Shown here: piece by piece, positions 17,244 to 30,414 of the stretch
Layout: each line of letters opens with the position of its first letter
Position numbering within the stretch: the stretch's first letter is position 1
Source of the DNA: Nitrosospira multiformis
GTDB taxonomy: Bacteria > Pseudomonadota > Gammaproteobacteria > Burkholderiales > Nitrosomonadaceae
Length of the DNA: 64,000 bases
NCBI RefSeq assembly: GCF_900110185.1
Contig: NZ_FOCT01000007.1
Coordinates: 124,001 to 188,000 of the forward strand
Direction: 5' to 3'
Position numbers and translations under genes: made by a program
The notes under the pieces: model-generated
The model's input: only the letters and a program-made list of their open reading frames with translations
Told to the model about the DNA's origin: nothing
Database searches by the model: none

Positions 17244-18658
17244 ATGACATGCGATTATAAGAAAGGGTTTGCAGATCAAACAAAAGAAATCACTGTTTCT
17301 TCGCTAGAGGTAGAGGGCGTTATTCCCGACTGGCTATCCGGCACGCTCGTGCGTAACGGTCCTGCCCGTTTCCGTTTGGAAGGCAAGACACTTAACCACT
17401 GGTTCGATGGCCTGGCAATGCTGCATAAGTTCGATATTGCCAATGGCCACGTCAGCTACGCGAATAGGTTCCTCGACACTCCCGCTCTTCGAGCGGCTAA
17501 AGACGGAAAAATGAAATATGGAGAATTTGCCACTGATCCCTGTCGCTCTTTGTTCAAGCGTATTACTCAAGTCTTTACAGGGTCAACATCCGGCGCCAAT
17601 GCTAATGTGTCTATCGGAAAGATTGCCAAAGAATTTGTAGCTCAAACAGAGACTCCGCTACCCGTTGCTTTCGAGGTAGATACCCTCAAGACTATGGGTA
17701 TTGTCAGTTACAGCGACGGGCTGAAGGGGAATTTGACAACCGCTCATCCGCATCAGGATCAAGGTGATCAATTTAACTACCTGCTCAGCTTTGGTCGCAA
17801 ATCCACATACAACGTCTACAGGTTGTCTGATGGCAGCAAAAAGCGCCAACTGATAGGCAGCTACAGCACAGACAGACCATCGTATATGCATAGTTTTGGA
17901 CTCAGCCAGCAATATTTGATTTTGATGGAATTTCCGTTGGTGGTGAATCCAATAAGCATGTTGGTAAGAGGTAAGCCATTTATAGCAAACTACACATGGA
18001 AACCTGAGCGCGGCACGCGCTTCTCGCTTGTTGATCGCCAGACGGGGGAAGGCAGATATGCGCACACTGACGAAGCTTGGTTCGGCTTTCACCACGTCAA
18101 TGCATTTGATAATAACGACCATAGCAAAATAGACCTCGACATTATTGTGTATCCCGATGCGGATGTAGTGGAGTACTTCTACCTGAACTCATTACTCAAC
18201 AAACGGAATCAGGAGGCATACCCTAAAAACGAATTAAGGCGATTTACTATCAACGTGTCCGCCGGCACCGTAGTTCCCGAAGGTTGGTTGACCATTCAGC
18301 CGAACTGCCGCGCATAAATTATGAGCAATGCAACAGCAAAACATACCGATATATTTACGCGAATGGTATTGCAAGACAGGGGGAATCGGCTTTTCTTGAT
18401 ACTGTCGTTAAATTTGATCTGACAGGCGACGTCAAGGAGTGGCGGCAGGATGGTCAATATCCTAGCGAGCCCGTATTTGTGGCAGGGCCAGACACTCAAT
18501 CCGAGGACGGCGGCATATTGCTGACGGTGGTCCTGGATTCTACTGCGAACAATTCATATCTGCTGCTGCTCAATGCGCGAGATTTGTCGGAAATTGCTCG
18601 TGCAAATGTTCCCCAGCACGTACCATTTGGTTTCCACGGAGCGTATATTCGTTCGTAA
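17244..18658 (+). pseudogene. Carotenoid cleavage oxygenase, frameshifted
   Basis: Two frames together make a full-length (about 470-residue) member of the RPE65/carotenoid oxygenase family. The four iron-binding histidines are all present: TTAHPHQD, YMHSFGLS, GFHHVNAFDN and, in the second frame, PFGFHGAY. The first frame (17244-18317) ends SAGTVVPEGWLTIQPNCRA. The family-like continuation LVDHSAELPRINYEQ starts in another frame at 18284, so a one- or two-base indel lies near 18276-18290. If real, the enzyme is broken, losing its fourth His. The ATG at 17244 has a strong AAGGAG site. A sequencing error is the main alternative. Confidence 0.85.
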
Positions 18659-18735
18659 TCACGATCACAACTCCCGTTCCTGATCCCGTCCTGGCTTCTC
18701 TTGAACTTCATTTCAGGCGAAGCCTATCTTGCGCC

Positions 18736-19812
18736 TCAATCTTTTTTTTCGATCCTGGGAGTCTCCATTGATGCAGCGAAGAGATCCCATGCGGACATGA
18801 ACAATGCTGCGATAACCGGTCCGATCACAAAGCCATTGAGGCCGAACAGGACCAGTCCCCCGAGTGTCGAGATGAGCACTATGTAATCCGGCATCTTCGT
18901 ATCTCGTCCCACCAGGACGGGGCGTAAGAGGTTGTCCACCAATCCGATTACGAACACGCCGAACGCGATGAGCACGGTACCCTGCCAGACAGCGCCAGTA
19001 AAGAGGAAGTAGATGGCCACCGGGATCCAGATGAGGCCGGCGCCGACTGCCGGTATCAGGGAAAGAAACGCCATCACGAAGCCCCACAGCAAGGCTCCTT
19101 GGATGCCGAGAAAATAAAATATGAGACCCCCCAGGGCGCCCTGAATGGCGGCAACGGCGACGTTGCCCTTGACGGTGGCGCGAATGACCGTAGTGAATTT
19201 GCTGGACAAGTGCCGTTTGTGTTCCATGGTAAGGGGCATGGCCTGCTTGATCTTGGCCGCCAGGCTGTCCCCATCGCGCAGCAGAAAAAAGAGCAGATAC
19301 AGCATGATGGCAAAGCTCACCAGAAATTCAAAAGCGTTCTGGCCGAGGCTGAGAGCGTGCGTAGCAATGAACTGACTGCCGCGCAGGACGCCGCTTGACA
19401 GCATATCCTGCAACTCGGTGATATTGGTGAGTCCTGAACGATCGAGCAGGTTGACCAGCCACGGGGGCGCGGCGCTCGCGATCTGCTGGAAATACATGCC
19501 GAAATTCAATTCCCCCGAACGAATCTTCTGATAAACGACGATTCCTTCCTGCAGCAGTGAGATTGTCATCAGGGTGACCGGAAGAATCACGATGACCAGA
19601 ACGAGCAACAATGTGGTGAACGCGGCGAGGTTGCGCCGCTGTCCCACGGCAGCCAGCAACTTGCGATGAAACGGTGTAAATATGATGGCAAGAACTGCCG
19701 CCCAGAATACCGTGCCATAAAAAGGCAGCAGTATCCAGATGAATGCCACGGAGACGGCACTCAACATCAGTAAAAAGGCCTTTTGCCGCAACTCGGGGGA
19801 GTTCATGTGCAA
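18736..19812 (-). CDS. AI-2E family transporter (UPF0118)
   Basis: A 358-residue inner membrane protein with about seven to eight hydrophobic segments and the family's central amphipathic region. Typical motifs are GGLIFYFLGIQGALLWG and the C-terminal VDNLLRPVLVGRDTKMPDYI. Members include PerM/TqsA-type proteins associated with export of small molecules; the substrate here is unknown. It is a single gene convergent with the carotenoid oxygenase. The ATG start is followed directly by a charged tail and the first membrane segment. Confidence 0.9.
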   Translation of the reverse strand: MHMNSPELRQKAFLLMLSAVSVAFIWILLPFYGTVFWAAVLAIIFTPFHRKLLAAVGQRRNLAAFTTLLLVLVIVILPVTLMTISLLQEGIVVYQKIRSGELNFGMYFQQIASAAPPWLVNLLDRSGLTNITELQDMLSSGVLRGSQFIATHALSLGQNAFEFLVSFAIMLYLLFFLLRDGDSLAAKIKQAMPLTMEHKRHLSSKFTTVIRATVKGNVAVAAIQGALGGLIFYFLGIQGALLWGFVMAFLSLIPAVGAGLIWIPVAIYFLFTGAVWQGTVLIAFGVFVIGLVDNLLRPVLVGRDTKMPDYIVLISTLGGLVLFGLNGFVIGPVIAALFMSAWDLFAASMETPRIEKKD

Positions 19813-20156
19813 ATACGTTTAATAACCGGTTACGATGACATTATGGAGCCATCCTACCTTAACTCAGCCTCAAGTTGATAGAGGGATACGAAAAAGAAAA
19901 TAAAAAGTAAACTCAGGCGGCGAACTGATAGAGTCGATTGCCAGGTCTGGGAGTACGAAGCCTGAGATACGGGGCGCAAGAGGAAATATTCTTTTGCTGG
20001 GGCTGCCACCCCGGACTTGCACCCGGCCTGTCAGGAGAAGGGATAGCAGTAGGCTTTGAGTGCAGGATATTCGTTGTACGTTCTAAGGAACCGCTGAACA
20101 AATCCGTCGCAGGCGCGACGGAGGATTTGAGCAGTTCCCTAAGTCAAGCAGTCTTC
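19813..20156. other. Intergenic region with hairpin repeat
   Basis: About 340 bases with no gene seen. The only structure is the imperfect palindrome described at 20084-20148. Confidence 0.5.
20084..20148. repeat. Dispersed palindromic repeat, copy 1
   Basis: An imperfect inverted repeat begins CTAAGGAACCGCTGAACAAA and closes with a perfect CGTCGC-AGGC-GCGACG centre at 20105-20120, then returns through GAGCAGTTCCCTAAG. The same outer arm, CTAAGGAACC(A/G)CTGAA, occurs at 34151-34201 with a different centre. It may act as a terminator or be a small repeat family. Confidence 0.6.
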
Positions 20157-20567
20157 TCAGGCATTCTTGAAGAGCGCATCCAGTCCTGCCTGGGCAATCT
20201 GCGCATCCTGGTGGGAGCGCACACCGCTTACTCCCACGGCGCCGATGAACTGCCCTTCCGCCACGATCGGCAGCCCCCCCTCAATGGGTAGAGTGCCCGG
20301 CAGACCAAGATAACGGATGCTTCCGGCAGCCACCTGTTCTTCCCAGATTTTGGTGGGACGGCGGAATGCAATGGCTGCCCGCGCCTTTTGTATTGCAACT
20401 TCGATACTGCCAAATTGTGTCTCATCGAGGCGCAGCAAGTGGATAAGATGAGCGCCGTCATCGACGATCGCAATCACCACCGGCCAGTTGTTGCGCGTGG
20501 CTTCTGCTTCCGCAGCGGCCGCAATAACCTTGGCATCGTCGAGCGTGAGCACGTTTTTTTTATTCAT
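20157..20567 (-). CDS. GlcG/HbpS-family protein
   Basis: A 136-residue protein of the GlcG/HbpS (DUF336) family: DAKVIAAAAEAEATRNNWPV, then VAIVDDGAHLIHLLRLD, and the glycine-rich end GQFIGAVGVSGVRSHQDAQI. Family members bind heme or form octameric complexes, or accompany glycolate/glycerol catabolism; the role here is unclear. The ATG at 20567 follows a GAGGGC sequence. No signal peptide was found, so it is probably cytoplasmic. It lies 90 bases past the hppA end on the same strand, beyond a strong hairpin. Confidence 0.85.
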   Translation of the reverse strand: MNKKNVLTLDDAKVIAAAAEAEATRNNWPVVIAIVDDGAHLIHLLRLDETQFGSIEVAIQKARAAIAFRRPTKIWEEQVAAGSIRYLGLPGTLPIEGGLPIVAEGQFIGAVGVSGVRSHQDAQIAQAGLDALFKNA

Positions 20568-20611
20568 AAAGCAAGCCCTCCGGGTATATGTGAGATCTGA
20601 GGTCCCAAAAC

Positions 20612-20640
20612 AAAACACGCCGGAAGGTCCGGCGTGTTTT
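20612..20640. terminator. Bidirectional intrinsic terminator after hppA
   Basis: AAAACACGCCGGA (20612-20624), a three-base loop, and the matching right arm to 20640 give a 13-bp perfect stem with A/T ends on both sides. On the minus strand it stops transcripts of hppA, whose stop codon is 16 bases before it. Confidence 0.85.
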
Positions 20641-20655
20641 GGAGAACGCAAAAAA

Positions 20656-22689
20656 TTACAACAACGGCACAATCAGGAGCGCCACGATATTCATGATCTT
20701 GATGAGCGGGTTCACGGCCGGACCCGCAGTGTCCTTGTAGGGATCACCCACTGTATCGCCTGTAACGGCTGCCTTATGCGCTTCAGAACCTTTTCCACCG
20801 AAGTTGCCGTCTTCAATGTATTTCTTGGCATTATCCCACGCCCCACCGCCAGCGGTCATCGAAATTGCCACGAAAATGCCCGTAATGATCGCGCCGATCA
20901 GTACGCCGCCAAGGGCAACCGGACCCAGCATGAGGCCGACGATCAGAGGCACCGCCACAGGGAGCAGCGAGGGAATGATCATTTCCTTGATCGCCGCCCT
21001 CGTTACCATATCCACCGCTCGGGAATAGTCCGGTTTGCCAGTTCCTTCCATGATTCCGGGGATTTCCTTGAACTGGCGCCGGACTTCCACCACTACTGAG
21101 CCGGCAGCACGGCCCACGGCTTCCATTGCCATCGCGCCAAACAGGTAGGGAACCATCCCGCCCAGAAACAAACCGATGATGACCATATGATCGGACAAAT
21201 CAAAGTTCACAGATTTACCGCCGCTCGCGAGTGCATGGGTGTAGTCGGCGAACAAAACCAGCGCAGCCAGGCCAGCAGAGCCGATTGCGTAACCCTTGGT
21301 CACAGCCTTGGTGGTATTGCCAACGGCATCCAGAGGATCGGTGATATCACGTACTTCCGACGGCAAGCCGGACATTTCGGCGATTCCACCGGCATTGTCC
21401 GTAATGGGACCGTAGGCATCGAGGGCAACGATAATTCCGGCCATCGAAAGCATCGAGGTGGCGGCGATGGCAATGCCATACAGACCTGCCAGTTCGTATG
21501 TGATCCAGATAGAAAGACATACGACAATAACCGGCCAAGCAGTCGCTTTCATCGAAACACCCAGACCCGCAATGACATTGGTGCCGTGACCGGTGCTAGA
21601 TGCTTCTGCGATATGGCGTACCGGTTTGAATTCCGTTGAGGTGTAGTATTCAGTGATCCATACCATGGCGGCCGTGAGCGCCAGACCAACCAGTACAGAG
21701 AGGTAAAGATTGGTTGAGGAAACCAGCTTCCCCTCGATCATTACGCCATCGCCCAGCATTATGGCGGTGATGGGATAGTAAGCAATTGCGGCAAGTCCCC
21801 CGGCGACCGCCAGACCACGGTATAGCGCATTCATGATCTTGCCACCCTCACGTGCCTTGACAAAGTAACAGCCAATGATGGAAGCAATAATCGAGACGCC
21901 GCCCAATACCAGCGGATAGAGCACCGCGTTCGGCCCGGCGTCGGTGATGAGCAGTCCACCCAGCAGCATGGTCGCGATAATGGTAACGGCGTAGGTTTCA
22001 AACAGGTCCGCAGCCATTCCGGCACAATCGCCCACGTTGTCACCCACGTTGTCGGCGATCACCGCAGGATTGCGCGGATCGTCCTCAGGGATACCCGCTT
22101 CCACCTTGCCAACCAGGTCGGCACCAACGTCAGCGCCCTTCGTGAAAATTCCGCCGCCGAGACGGGCGAAAATGGAGATCAGCGAGCTTCCGAAGGCGAC
22201 GCCCACCAAAGCATGAGTTGCTTGCGATTCACTTGCGCCCATACTGACCAGAAGGGCAAAGTAGCCAGCTACGCCCAGCAAACCCAGGCCAACCACCAGC
22301 ATACCGGTAATGGCCCCCCCCTTGAAGGCAACATCCAGCGCTGCGTTGAGACCGTGCCGCGCTGCTTCCGCCGTACGTACATTCGCACGCACGGATACGT
22401 TCATGCCGATATACCCGGTCAGCCCCGACAAAAATGCGCCCAAAGCAAACCCAACGGCAGTCTGCCAGCCCAAAGCAAGAAAGATTGCCATCAGCAGAAT
22501 AACACCCACTATGCTGATGGTGGTGTATTGGCGGTTCAGATAAGCCGAGGCACCCTGTTGAATCGCCGTGGCAATTTCCCGCATGCGTTCGTTGCCTGCT
22601 GGCAACGCTACAATCCACCTTATCGAAACCACTCCATAGAGGAGTGCCGCCATCGCGCAACCAATTGCGATGATTAAACCAGTACTCAT
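20656..22689 (-). CDS. hppA: K+-independent H+-translocating pyrophosphatase
   Basis: A 677-residue inner membrane pump with about 16 hydrophobic segments. The catalytic stretch [20 protein letters not shown] and the [19 protein letters not shown] motif bind Mg-pyrophosphate. [20 protein letters not shown] has Lys at the position that distinguishes K+-independent proton pumps from K+-dependent ones. It couples hydrolysis of pyrophosphate to proton export. Its neighbours are PPi-dependent phosphofructokinase, adk and valS, which either use or make pyrophosphate or balance adenylates. The start ATG follows CTGGAG. Confidence 0.95.
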   Translation of the reverse strand: MSTGLIIAIGCAMAALLYGVVSIRWIVALPAGNERMREIATAIQQGASAYLNRQYTTISIVGVILLMAIFLALGWQTAVGFALGAFLSGLTGYIGMNVSVRANVRTAEAARHGLNAALDVAFKGGAITGMLVVGLGLLGVAGYFALLVSMGASESQATHALVGVAFGSSLISIFARLGGGIFTKGADVGADLVGKVEAGIPEDDPRNPAVIADNVGDNVGDCAGMAADLFETYAVTIIATMLLGGLLITDAGPNAVLYPLVLGGVSIIASIIGCYFVKAREGGKIMNALYRGLAVAGGLAAIAYYPITAIMLGDGVMIEGKLVSSTNLYLSVLVGLALTAAMVWITEYYTSTEFKPVRHIAEASSTGHGTNVIAGLGVSMKATAWPVIVVCLSIWITYELAGLYGIAIAATSMLSMAGIIVALDAYGPITDNAGGIAEMSGLPSEVRDITDPLDAVGNTTKAVTKGYAIGSAGLAALVLFADYTHALASGGKSVNFDLSDHMVIIGLFLGGMVPYLFGAMAMEAVGRAAGSVVVEVRRQFKEIPGIMEGTGKPDYSRAVDMVTRAAIKEMIIPSLLPVAVPLIVGLMLGPVALGGVLIGAIITGIFVAISMTAGGGAWDNAKKYIEDGNFGGKGSEAHKAAVTGDTVGDPYKDTAGPAVNPLIKIMNIVALLIVPLL

Positions 22690-22840
22690 TTAAATCTCCA
22701 GTAAAAATGGGCTACAAGGAAACACGTACAAAAATCCAGTCTTATCGTTTGCATAGGCATTGCGATCGATTATTTGCCGCTGAATACGAGCGCCTGCGAA
22801 CAATATGTATGCGATTCCAGTTACGCCAGGTTAAAGCGGC

Positions 22841-24100
22841 TCAAAGCGTGAAGCCGCCCAGTTTTTTCGCGACCGCCACGTTTTTCAGCCGTACGTAATC
22901 CGGCAGGCCATCCCTGTAGGGTGGATAGTCTTCACCCTCGATGAGCGGTGCCAGATACTCCCGACATTGGTCGGTGATGCCAAAACCATCTTCAGTGATA
23001 AAGTTCTCTGGCATCATTTTTTCGACATTGGCGACTTGCGACAACTGCGCCATGCCTACTTTCCACTGGTAGGGTCTGGCGGAAATGCGTTCTATGGTAG
23101 GCATCACCGAGTTGTGTCCCTGAACGGCGAATTCCACCGCGGCCTGGCCCATGGCGTATGCTTGCTCAACGTCGGTTTTGGACGCGATGTGACGCGCCGC
23201 ACGTTGCAGATAGTCCGCTACACCCCAGTGATATTTGAGCCCGAGTCCTTCCTTCACCATGTTTGCCACCACCGGCGCTACTCCTCCCAATTGCGCGTGC
23301 CCGAACGCGTCACGCACCCCCTGATCGGAAAGAAATTTGCCGTCATCTCCTTTTACGCCCTCCGATACCACTACCGAGCAGTAGCCGAATTTCTTGACAC
23401 AACTATCCACTTTGGCGAGGAATTTCTGTTTGTCGAAGCTGATTTCGGGGAAGAGAATGACAACGGGAATTTCACGCTCCGGGCTGGACGCCAAGCCTCC
23501 AGCGGCTGCTATCCAGCCGGCGTGCCGTCCCATTACTTCCAGTACGAACACCTTCGTGGACGTTGCTGACATGCTTGCCACATCGAAGCTGGCCTCGAGC
23601 GTGGATACGGCGATGTACTTCGCCACGGAGCCGAAGCCGGGACAGCAGTCCGTGATGGGAAGGTCGTTATCCACCGTTTTTGGCACATGAATGGCCTGAA
23701 TGGGATAGCCAAGTGTGCCGGACAGTTGCGATACCTTGAGACATGTGTCCGCTGAATCGCCACCGCCGTTGTAGAAGAAATAGCCGATGTCATGAGCCTT
23801 GAATACTTCGATCAGGCGTTCATATTCCCGCCGGTTCTGTTCAAGGCTTTTCAGTTTGTAGCGGCAGGACCCGAATGCTCCGGAGGGTGTGTACCGCAAG
23901 GCGCTGATTGCGGCATCGGATTCCTGGCCGGTATCGATCAGATCCTCCGTAAGCGCGCCGATGATCCCGTTGCGCCCCGCATAAATCCTGCCTATCTTTC
24001 CGCTTTGCTTGCGGGCGGTTTCAATTACACCGGCTGCGGAAGCATTGATGACGGCCGTAACGCCGCCGGATTGAGCATAAAAAGCATTTTTTGCTGCCAT
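22841..24100 (-). CDS. pfp: PPi-type 6-phosphofructokinase
   Basis: About 419 residues. The phosphate-donor loop is YNGGGDSADTC: Asp where ATP enzymes have Gly, the mark of pyrophosphate use. PKTVDNDLPITDCCPGFGS and the substrate motif VLEVMGRHAGWIAAAGGLAS are clear. The enzyme interconverts fructose 6-phosphate and the 1,6-bisphosphate reversibly, suiting an autotroph that runs the upper glycolytic pathway in either direction. The ATG at 24100 has a GGGGGAG site; the frame is open to 24133. It is divided from hppA by 150 bases, and the two could share a PPi economy. Confidence 0.92.
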   Translation of the reverse strand: MAAKNAFYAQSGGVTAVINASAAGVIETARKQSGKIGRIYAGRNGIIGALTEDLIDTGQESDAAISALRYTPSGAFGSCRYKLKSLEQNRREYERLIEVFKAHDIGYFFYNGGGDSADTCLKVSQLSGTLGYPIQAIHVPKTVDNDLPITDCCPGFGSVAKYIAVSTLEASFDVASMSATSTKVFVLEVMGRHAGWIAAAGGLASSPEREIPVVILFPEISFDKQKFLAKVDSCVKKFGYCSVVVSEGVKGDDGKFLSDQGVRDAFGHAQLGGVAPVVANMVKEGLGLKYHWGVADYLQRAARHIASKTDVEQAYAMGQAAVEFAVQGHNSVMPTIERISARPYQWKVGMAQLSQVANVEKMMPENFITEDGFGITDQCREYLAPLIEGEDYPPYRDGLPDYVRLKNVAVAKKLGGFTL

Positions 24101-24290
24101 ATTTCTCCCCCGATTATTTAAATCTTCCAACATCTACCGTCAGCGTACGCACGCTTTCTCCCGTGGCGCAACAGTGCTGGCGCCATCATGCAAACGGCAA
24201 CGAGGATTACTGCCGCTGCGTATTGCTCTCTTAGCGAATTAAAACGGCGGTGATACCAGGCTTGAGTTCCACCAGGAGTTTTGACTGAAG

Positions 24291-27843
<3,553 letters not shown>

Positions 27844-28018
27844 ACTGTCGATCGTTTGGCGGAAAACCCGCAATTATAACGGAAGGCGCAAGGACCGGCA
27901 GCGTGGCCGTCTTCCCTTTTGACTGTATCCCCATCTTGTCGGTCAGGGGCATTCCGAGAAAGCATTGGGAATCTGTCCCGTTATCCTTATTGATCCGGGC
28001 AGCAAATACGATGAATCT

Positions 28019-28105
28019 CGTCATTCCGGGCCTGACCCGAAATCCAGCCAAACAATAATGGCGTGCTTTGAGGGTCACGGGATACCGGTTTCCACCAGTA
28101 TGACG
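28019..28105. repeat. Short dispersed inverted repeat (CGTCATTCCGGG type)
   Basis: The segment begins CGTCATTCCGGGCCTGACCC and ends ACCAGTATGACG, so its ends are partly inverted copies. It resembles a widespread class of small intergenic palindromic repeats of proteobacteria. Only one copy was noticed in this window. Confidence 0.5.
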
Positions 28106-28248
28106 TTTGTATTGTCTGCTTGCCGACTCCGCAACAGCCCGTTTCGCAGGCGCCAGAGACAGGATCGAACCAGCCTGCTGCACTCTGCTGAATGCCGCTC
28201 ATACCGACTCTTCAGCTTGTGCACTTTGCGGTCTTGCAATCTGCCTTA

Positions 28249-28301
28249 ATCTCACTTAAAAATAATGAGATCGGGGAGATTCCGATCAAGGTTTCCCCGA
28301 T
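28249..28301 (+). repeat. Two adjacent inverted repeats
   Basis: ATCTCA (28249-28254) pairs with TGAGAT (28266-28271), and ATCGGGGA (28270-28277) pairs with TCCCCGAT (28294-28301). They overlap by two bases, so only one hairpin can form fully at a time. It lies about 250 bases before the HAF-repeat gene. Confidence 0.4.
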
Positions 28302-28554
28302 TGGCGTGGACAGATCTGTTGATAATTTGCCAAACCCGTGTCTCAGCTTGAGTTTTTGTCATTGCTCAAGATTGCAACACTTTGCCTCGCTGGATAGACC
28401 GATCGGCTCATATACTTCTTGCCAGACAGATTTTAGGCTGAAATGTTGTAATGGAAGGTGGAGAGTCATGTGGCGCAAAGAGGGGCGCTGCCGGCGTACT
28501 TCAGCAAATGGGAGAGCCCCGCATCTCTGAAAACCATTTACTGGAGAGAGAATA

Positions 28555-29667
28555 ATGAAAATGACCGGTAATTCCAGAATGCAGAGCTTGATCCCACCGA
28601 TGGTCTTAAGTATCGGATTAGGCTTTGCTTTCCCCGCCTCTGCACAGCTACAGCGTTCATATATTCTGGACCTCAACAGCAACCGACTGATCAATCTTGC
28701 GCCGAGTGGAATGACTAGTGACGTTACTGACATCAATAATTCTGGTCAGGCGGCGGCATGGTCAAATTCACAGGCTTACATCACCGATTCCAACGGCGTT
28801 GGCAGAACCGATCTCGGGACGCTGGGTGGCGGTTTCAGCACAGCCTATAGTATTAATGATGCCGGGCAGGTGGTAGGGTACTCAGAGACAGCCACAGGTG
28901 AGCGCCACGCTTTCATTACCGGGCCTAACGGCGTGGGCATGACAGACCTAGGGACGCTGGGAGAACATGCCAGTTACGCCACTAGCATCAATAAGGCTGG
29001 CCAGGTGGCGGGGTACACCGTCAAGAAATATTGGCACGCTTTCATCACCGGTCCTAATGGCGCGGGCATGACCTATCTGAAAAGCCTACCGGATGGACTC
29101 ACAACTGTCGCTCATGATATCAATGATGCCGGGCAGGTGGTAGGGTACTCAGAGACAGCTACAGGTGAGCACCACGCTTTCATCACTGGTCCCAATGGCG
29201 TCGGCATGACCGATCTCGGGACGCTGGGTGGAGATTACAGTGTCGCCTATGGCATCAACGATGCCGGGCAAGTGGTGGGGGATTCCAGCACGGCTGCGGG
29301 TTCTACGCACGCTTTCATCACCGGTCCCAATGGGGTGGGCATGACCGATCTGGGGACGCTGGGTGGTGGTTACAGTATCGCGACTGACATCAACGATACC
29401 GGACAGGTGGTGGGATGGTCCACCGTGGCTGCCGGTGAGGAGCATGCCTTTATCACCGGTCCCAATGGCGTAGGCATGATGGACCTCAATTCACTGGCGT
29501 GGTTGCCGGCCGGATATGTTATAACGGGCGCCATCAGCATCAATGACGCGGGACAGGTCATCGTTATTGCCAATATTCCCAAACCCGAAGCCTATATGCT
29601 GATGCTCGCGAGCCTGGGCCTGATCGGGTTTTTGGCATGGTGGCAGAGATCGGGAAGCAGAATCTAG
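28555..29667 (+). CDS. HAF-repeat exported protein with PEP-CTERM-like anchor
   Basis: A 370-residue protein. The signal peptide ends near FAFPASA-Q. From residue 80 there are six consecutive repeats of about 46 residues, each with NGVGMTDLGTLGG, INDAGQVVG and HAFITGP, the HAF extracellular repeat; the last is diverged. The C-terminus is a sorting signal: KPEAY, a hydrophobic stretch and then WWQRSGSR, the PEP-CTERM layout recognised by exosortase. The protein should be exported and processed at the envelope, perhaps in an extracellular matrix; function unknown. The ATG follows CTGGAGAG. The repeats are also alike at DNA level. Confidence 0.88.
   Translation: MKMTGNSRMQSLIPPMVLSIGLGFAFPASAQLQRSYILDLNSNRLINLAPSGMTSDVTDINNSGQAAAWSNSQAYITDSNGVGRTDLGTLGGGFSTAYSINDAGQVVGYSETATGERHAFITGPNGVGMTDLGTLGEHASYATSINKAGQVAGYTVKKYWHAFITGPNGAGMTYLKSLPDGLTTVAHDINDAGQVVGYSETATGEHHAFITGPNGVGMTDLGTLGGDYSVAYGINDAGQVVGDSSTAAGSTHAFITGPNGVGMTDLGTLGGGYSIATDINDTGQVVGWSTVAAGEEHAFITGPNGVGMMDLNSLAWLPAGYVITGAISINDAGQVIVIANIPKPEAYMLMLASLGLIGFLAWWQRSGSRI
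28792..29577 (+). repeat. Six in-frame repeats of about 138 bp
   Basis: Coding repeats of the HAF type; the phrase for HAFITGPNGVGM recurs with few base changes, favouring expansion and contraction by recombination. Confidence 0.85.
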
Positions 29668-29922
29668 TATTGACGCGCTCCCGCTGATCCCTGCCCGTTT
29701 CCCAGGTCAAACGCGACGGGCCGGGAATGAGTCTGTTCCACTATTGTTTTCGCGCGTACGAAAATTCCTTCGCTGCAGTTGAAACTCATGAAACGGTAGG
29801 CGTATTTCTCCCGAGGGATGAGCGGTGAAATTGGGGAGGCAGAAAGGGGAGTAGAGAGACCTGTGGGCAGGTCGAGCGTGCAGGCAGGGTAATAATCGGA
29901 CTCGAAATAAAAGGATCGAAAT

Positions 29923-30330
29923 CTAAAGACCGAACAGGCGCGATTTCAGGGCTTGTATCAGCGCCTTGCGTGCATCCGGATTCAAGACGATGCTGGTCTC
30001 ATTCAGCGCTCCATCCAGAATTTTTTCCAGCAGCACGGTTATATCGGCGGGGGAAAGTGTCGAAGGTGCGGAATGCACGACTTCCGTGAGAGTGGGTATG
30101 TCGGCGCCGGACGGGGGCTGCCTGGTGGCGACTTCTGTGAGGGTGGGGATATCATCTACCCGTACCTGCTTCATCGCGGTTCCGGACAAACGGGGTGAGC
30201 CGGCGACCAAGTGGCTATCGCTGTCAGCCAGCGGCGTGGATGATACGTCCTGGTGCCTGCTCAGCAGTATTTCGAGCTTGTGCAGAATTTTGTCATATTC
30301 ATCCTTCGAGGCTTTTTTACTGTTTGTCAT
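29923..30330 (-). CDS. Hypothetical protein with DIPTLTEV motifs
   Basis: A 135-residue soluble protein I cannot assign to a named family. It has a charged helical N-terminus (DEYDKILHKLEILLSRHQD) and a linker carrying two copies of DIPTLTEV about 17 residues apart. The C-terminus is helical (ITVLLEKILDGALNETSI, ending ALIQALKSRLFGL). Short repeated motifs in a flexible linker suggest binding sites for a partner. It lies 84 bases after holC on the same strand and may be in the pepA-holC transcript. Confidence 0.65.
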   Translation of the reverse strand: MTNSKKASKDEYDKILHKLEILLSRHQDVSSTPLADSDSHLVAGSPRLSGTAMKQVRVDDIPTLTEVATRQPPSGADIPTLTEVVHSAPSTLSPADITVLLEKILDGALNETSIVLNPDARKALIQALKSRLFGL

Positions 30331-30414
30331 TGAAATACCGGTTGATAAAGAGGTAGCGGAATTCCGCGAATTAATACCTGCTGCGTGATTTGGCGTGATT
30401 TGATGAGCGCCAGG

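Larger units (their letters stand above)
27844..28554. other. Intergenic region
   Basis: Some 700 bases between divergent valS and the HAF-repeat gene without a credible gene. It holds a CGTCATTCC-type repeat (28019-28105) and two nearby dyads (28249-28301). Confidence 0.5.

Noticed and set aside
20488..21099. 203-codon plus-strand frame over the hppA end
   Set aside because: Antisense of hppA and of the 20157-20567 gene, across the terminator.
28192..28530. 112-codon plus-strand frame before the HAF-repeat gene
   Set aside because: It covers the dyads and probable promoter region, and its peptide has no recognisable pattern or binding site.
28792..29577. Regular repeats that could suggest a CRISPR array
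   Set aside because: Units are 138 bp, in frame, coding for the HAF motif; no short identical repeats with unique spacers exist.
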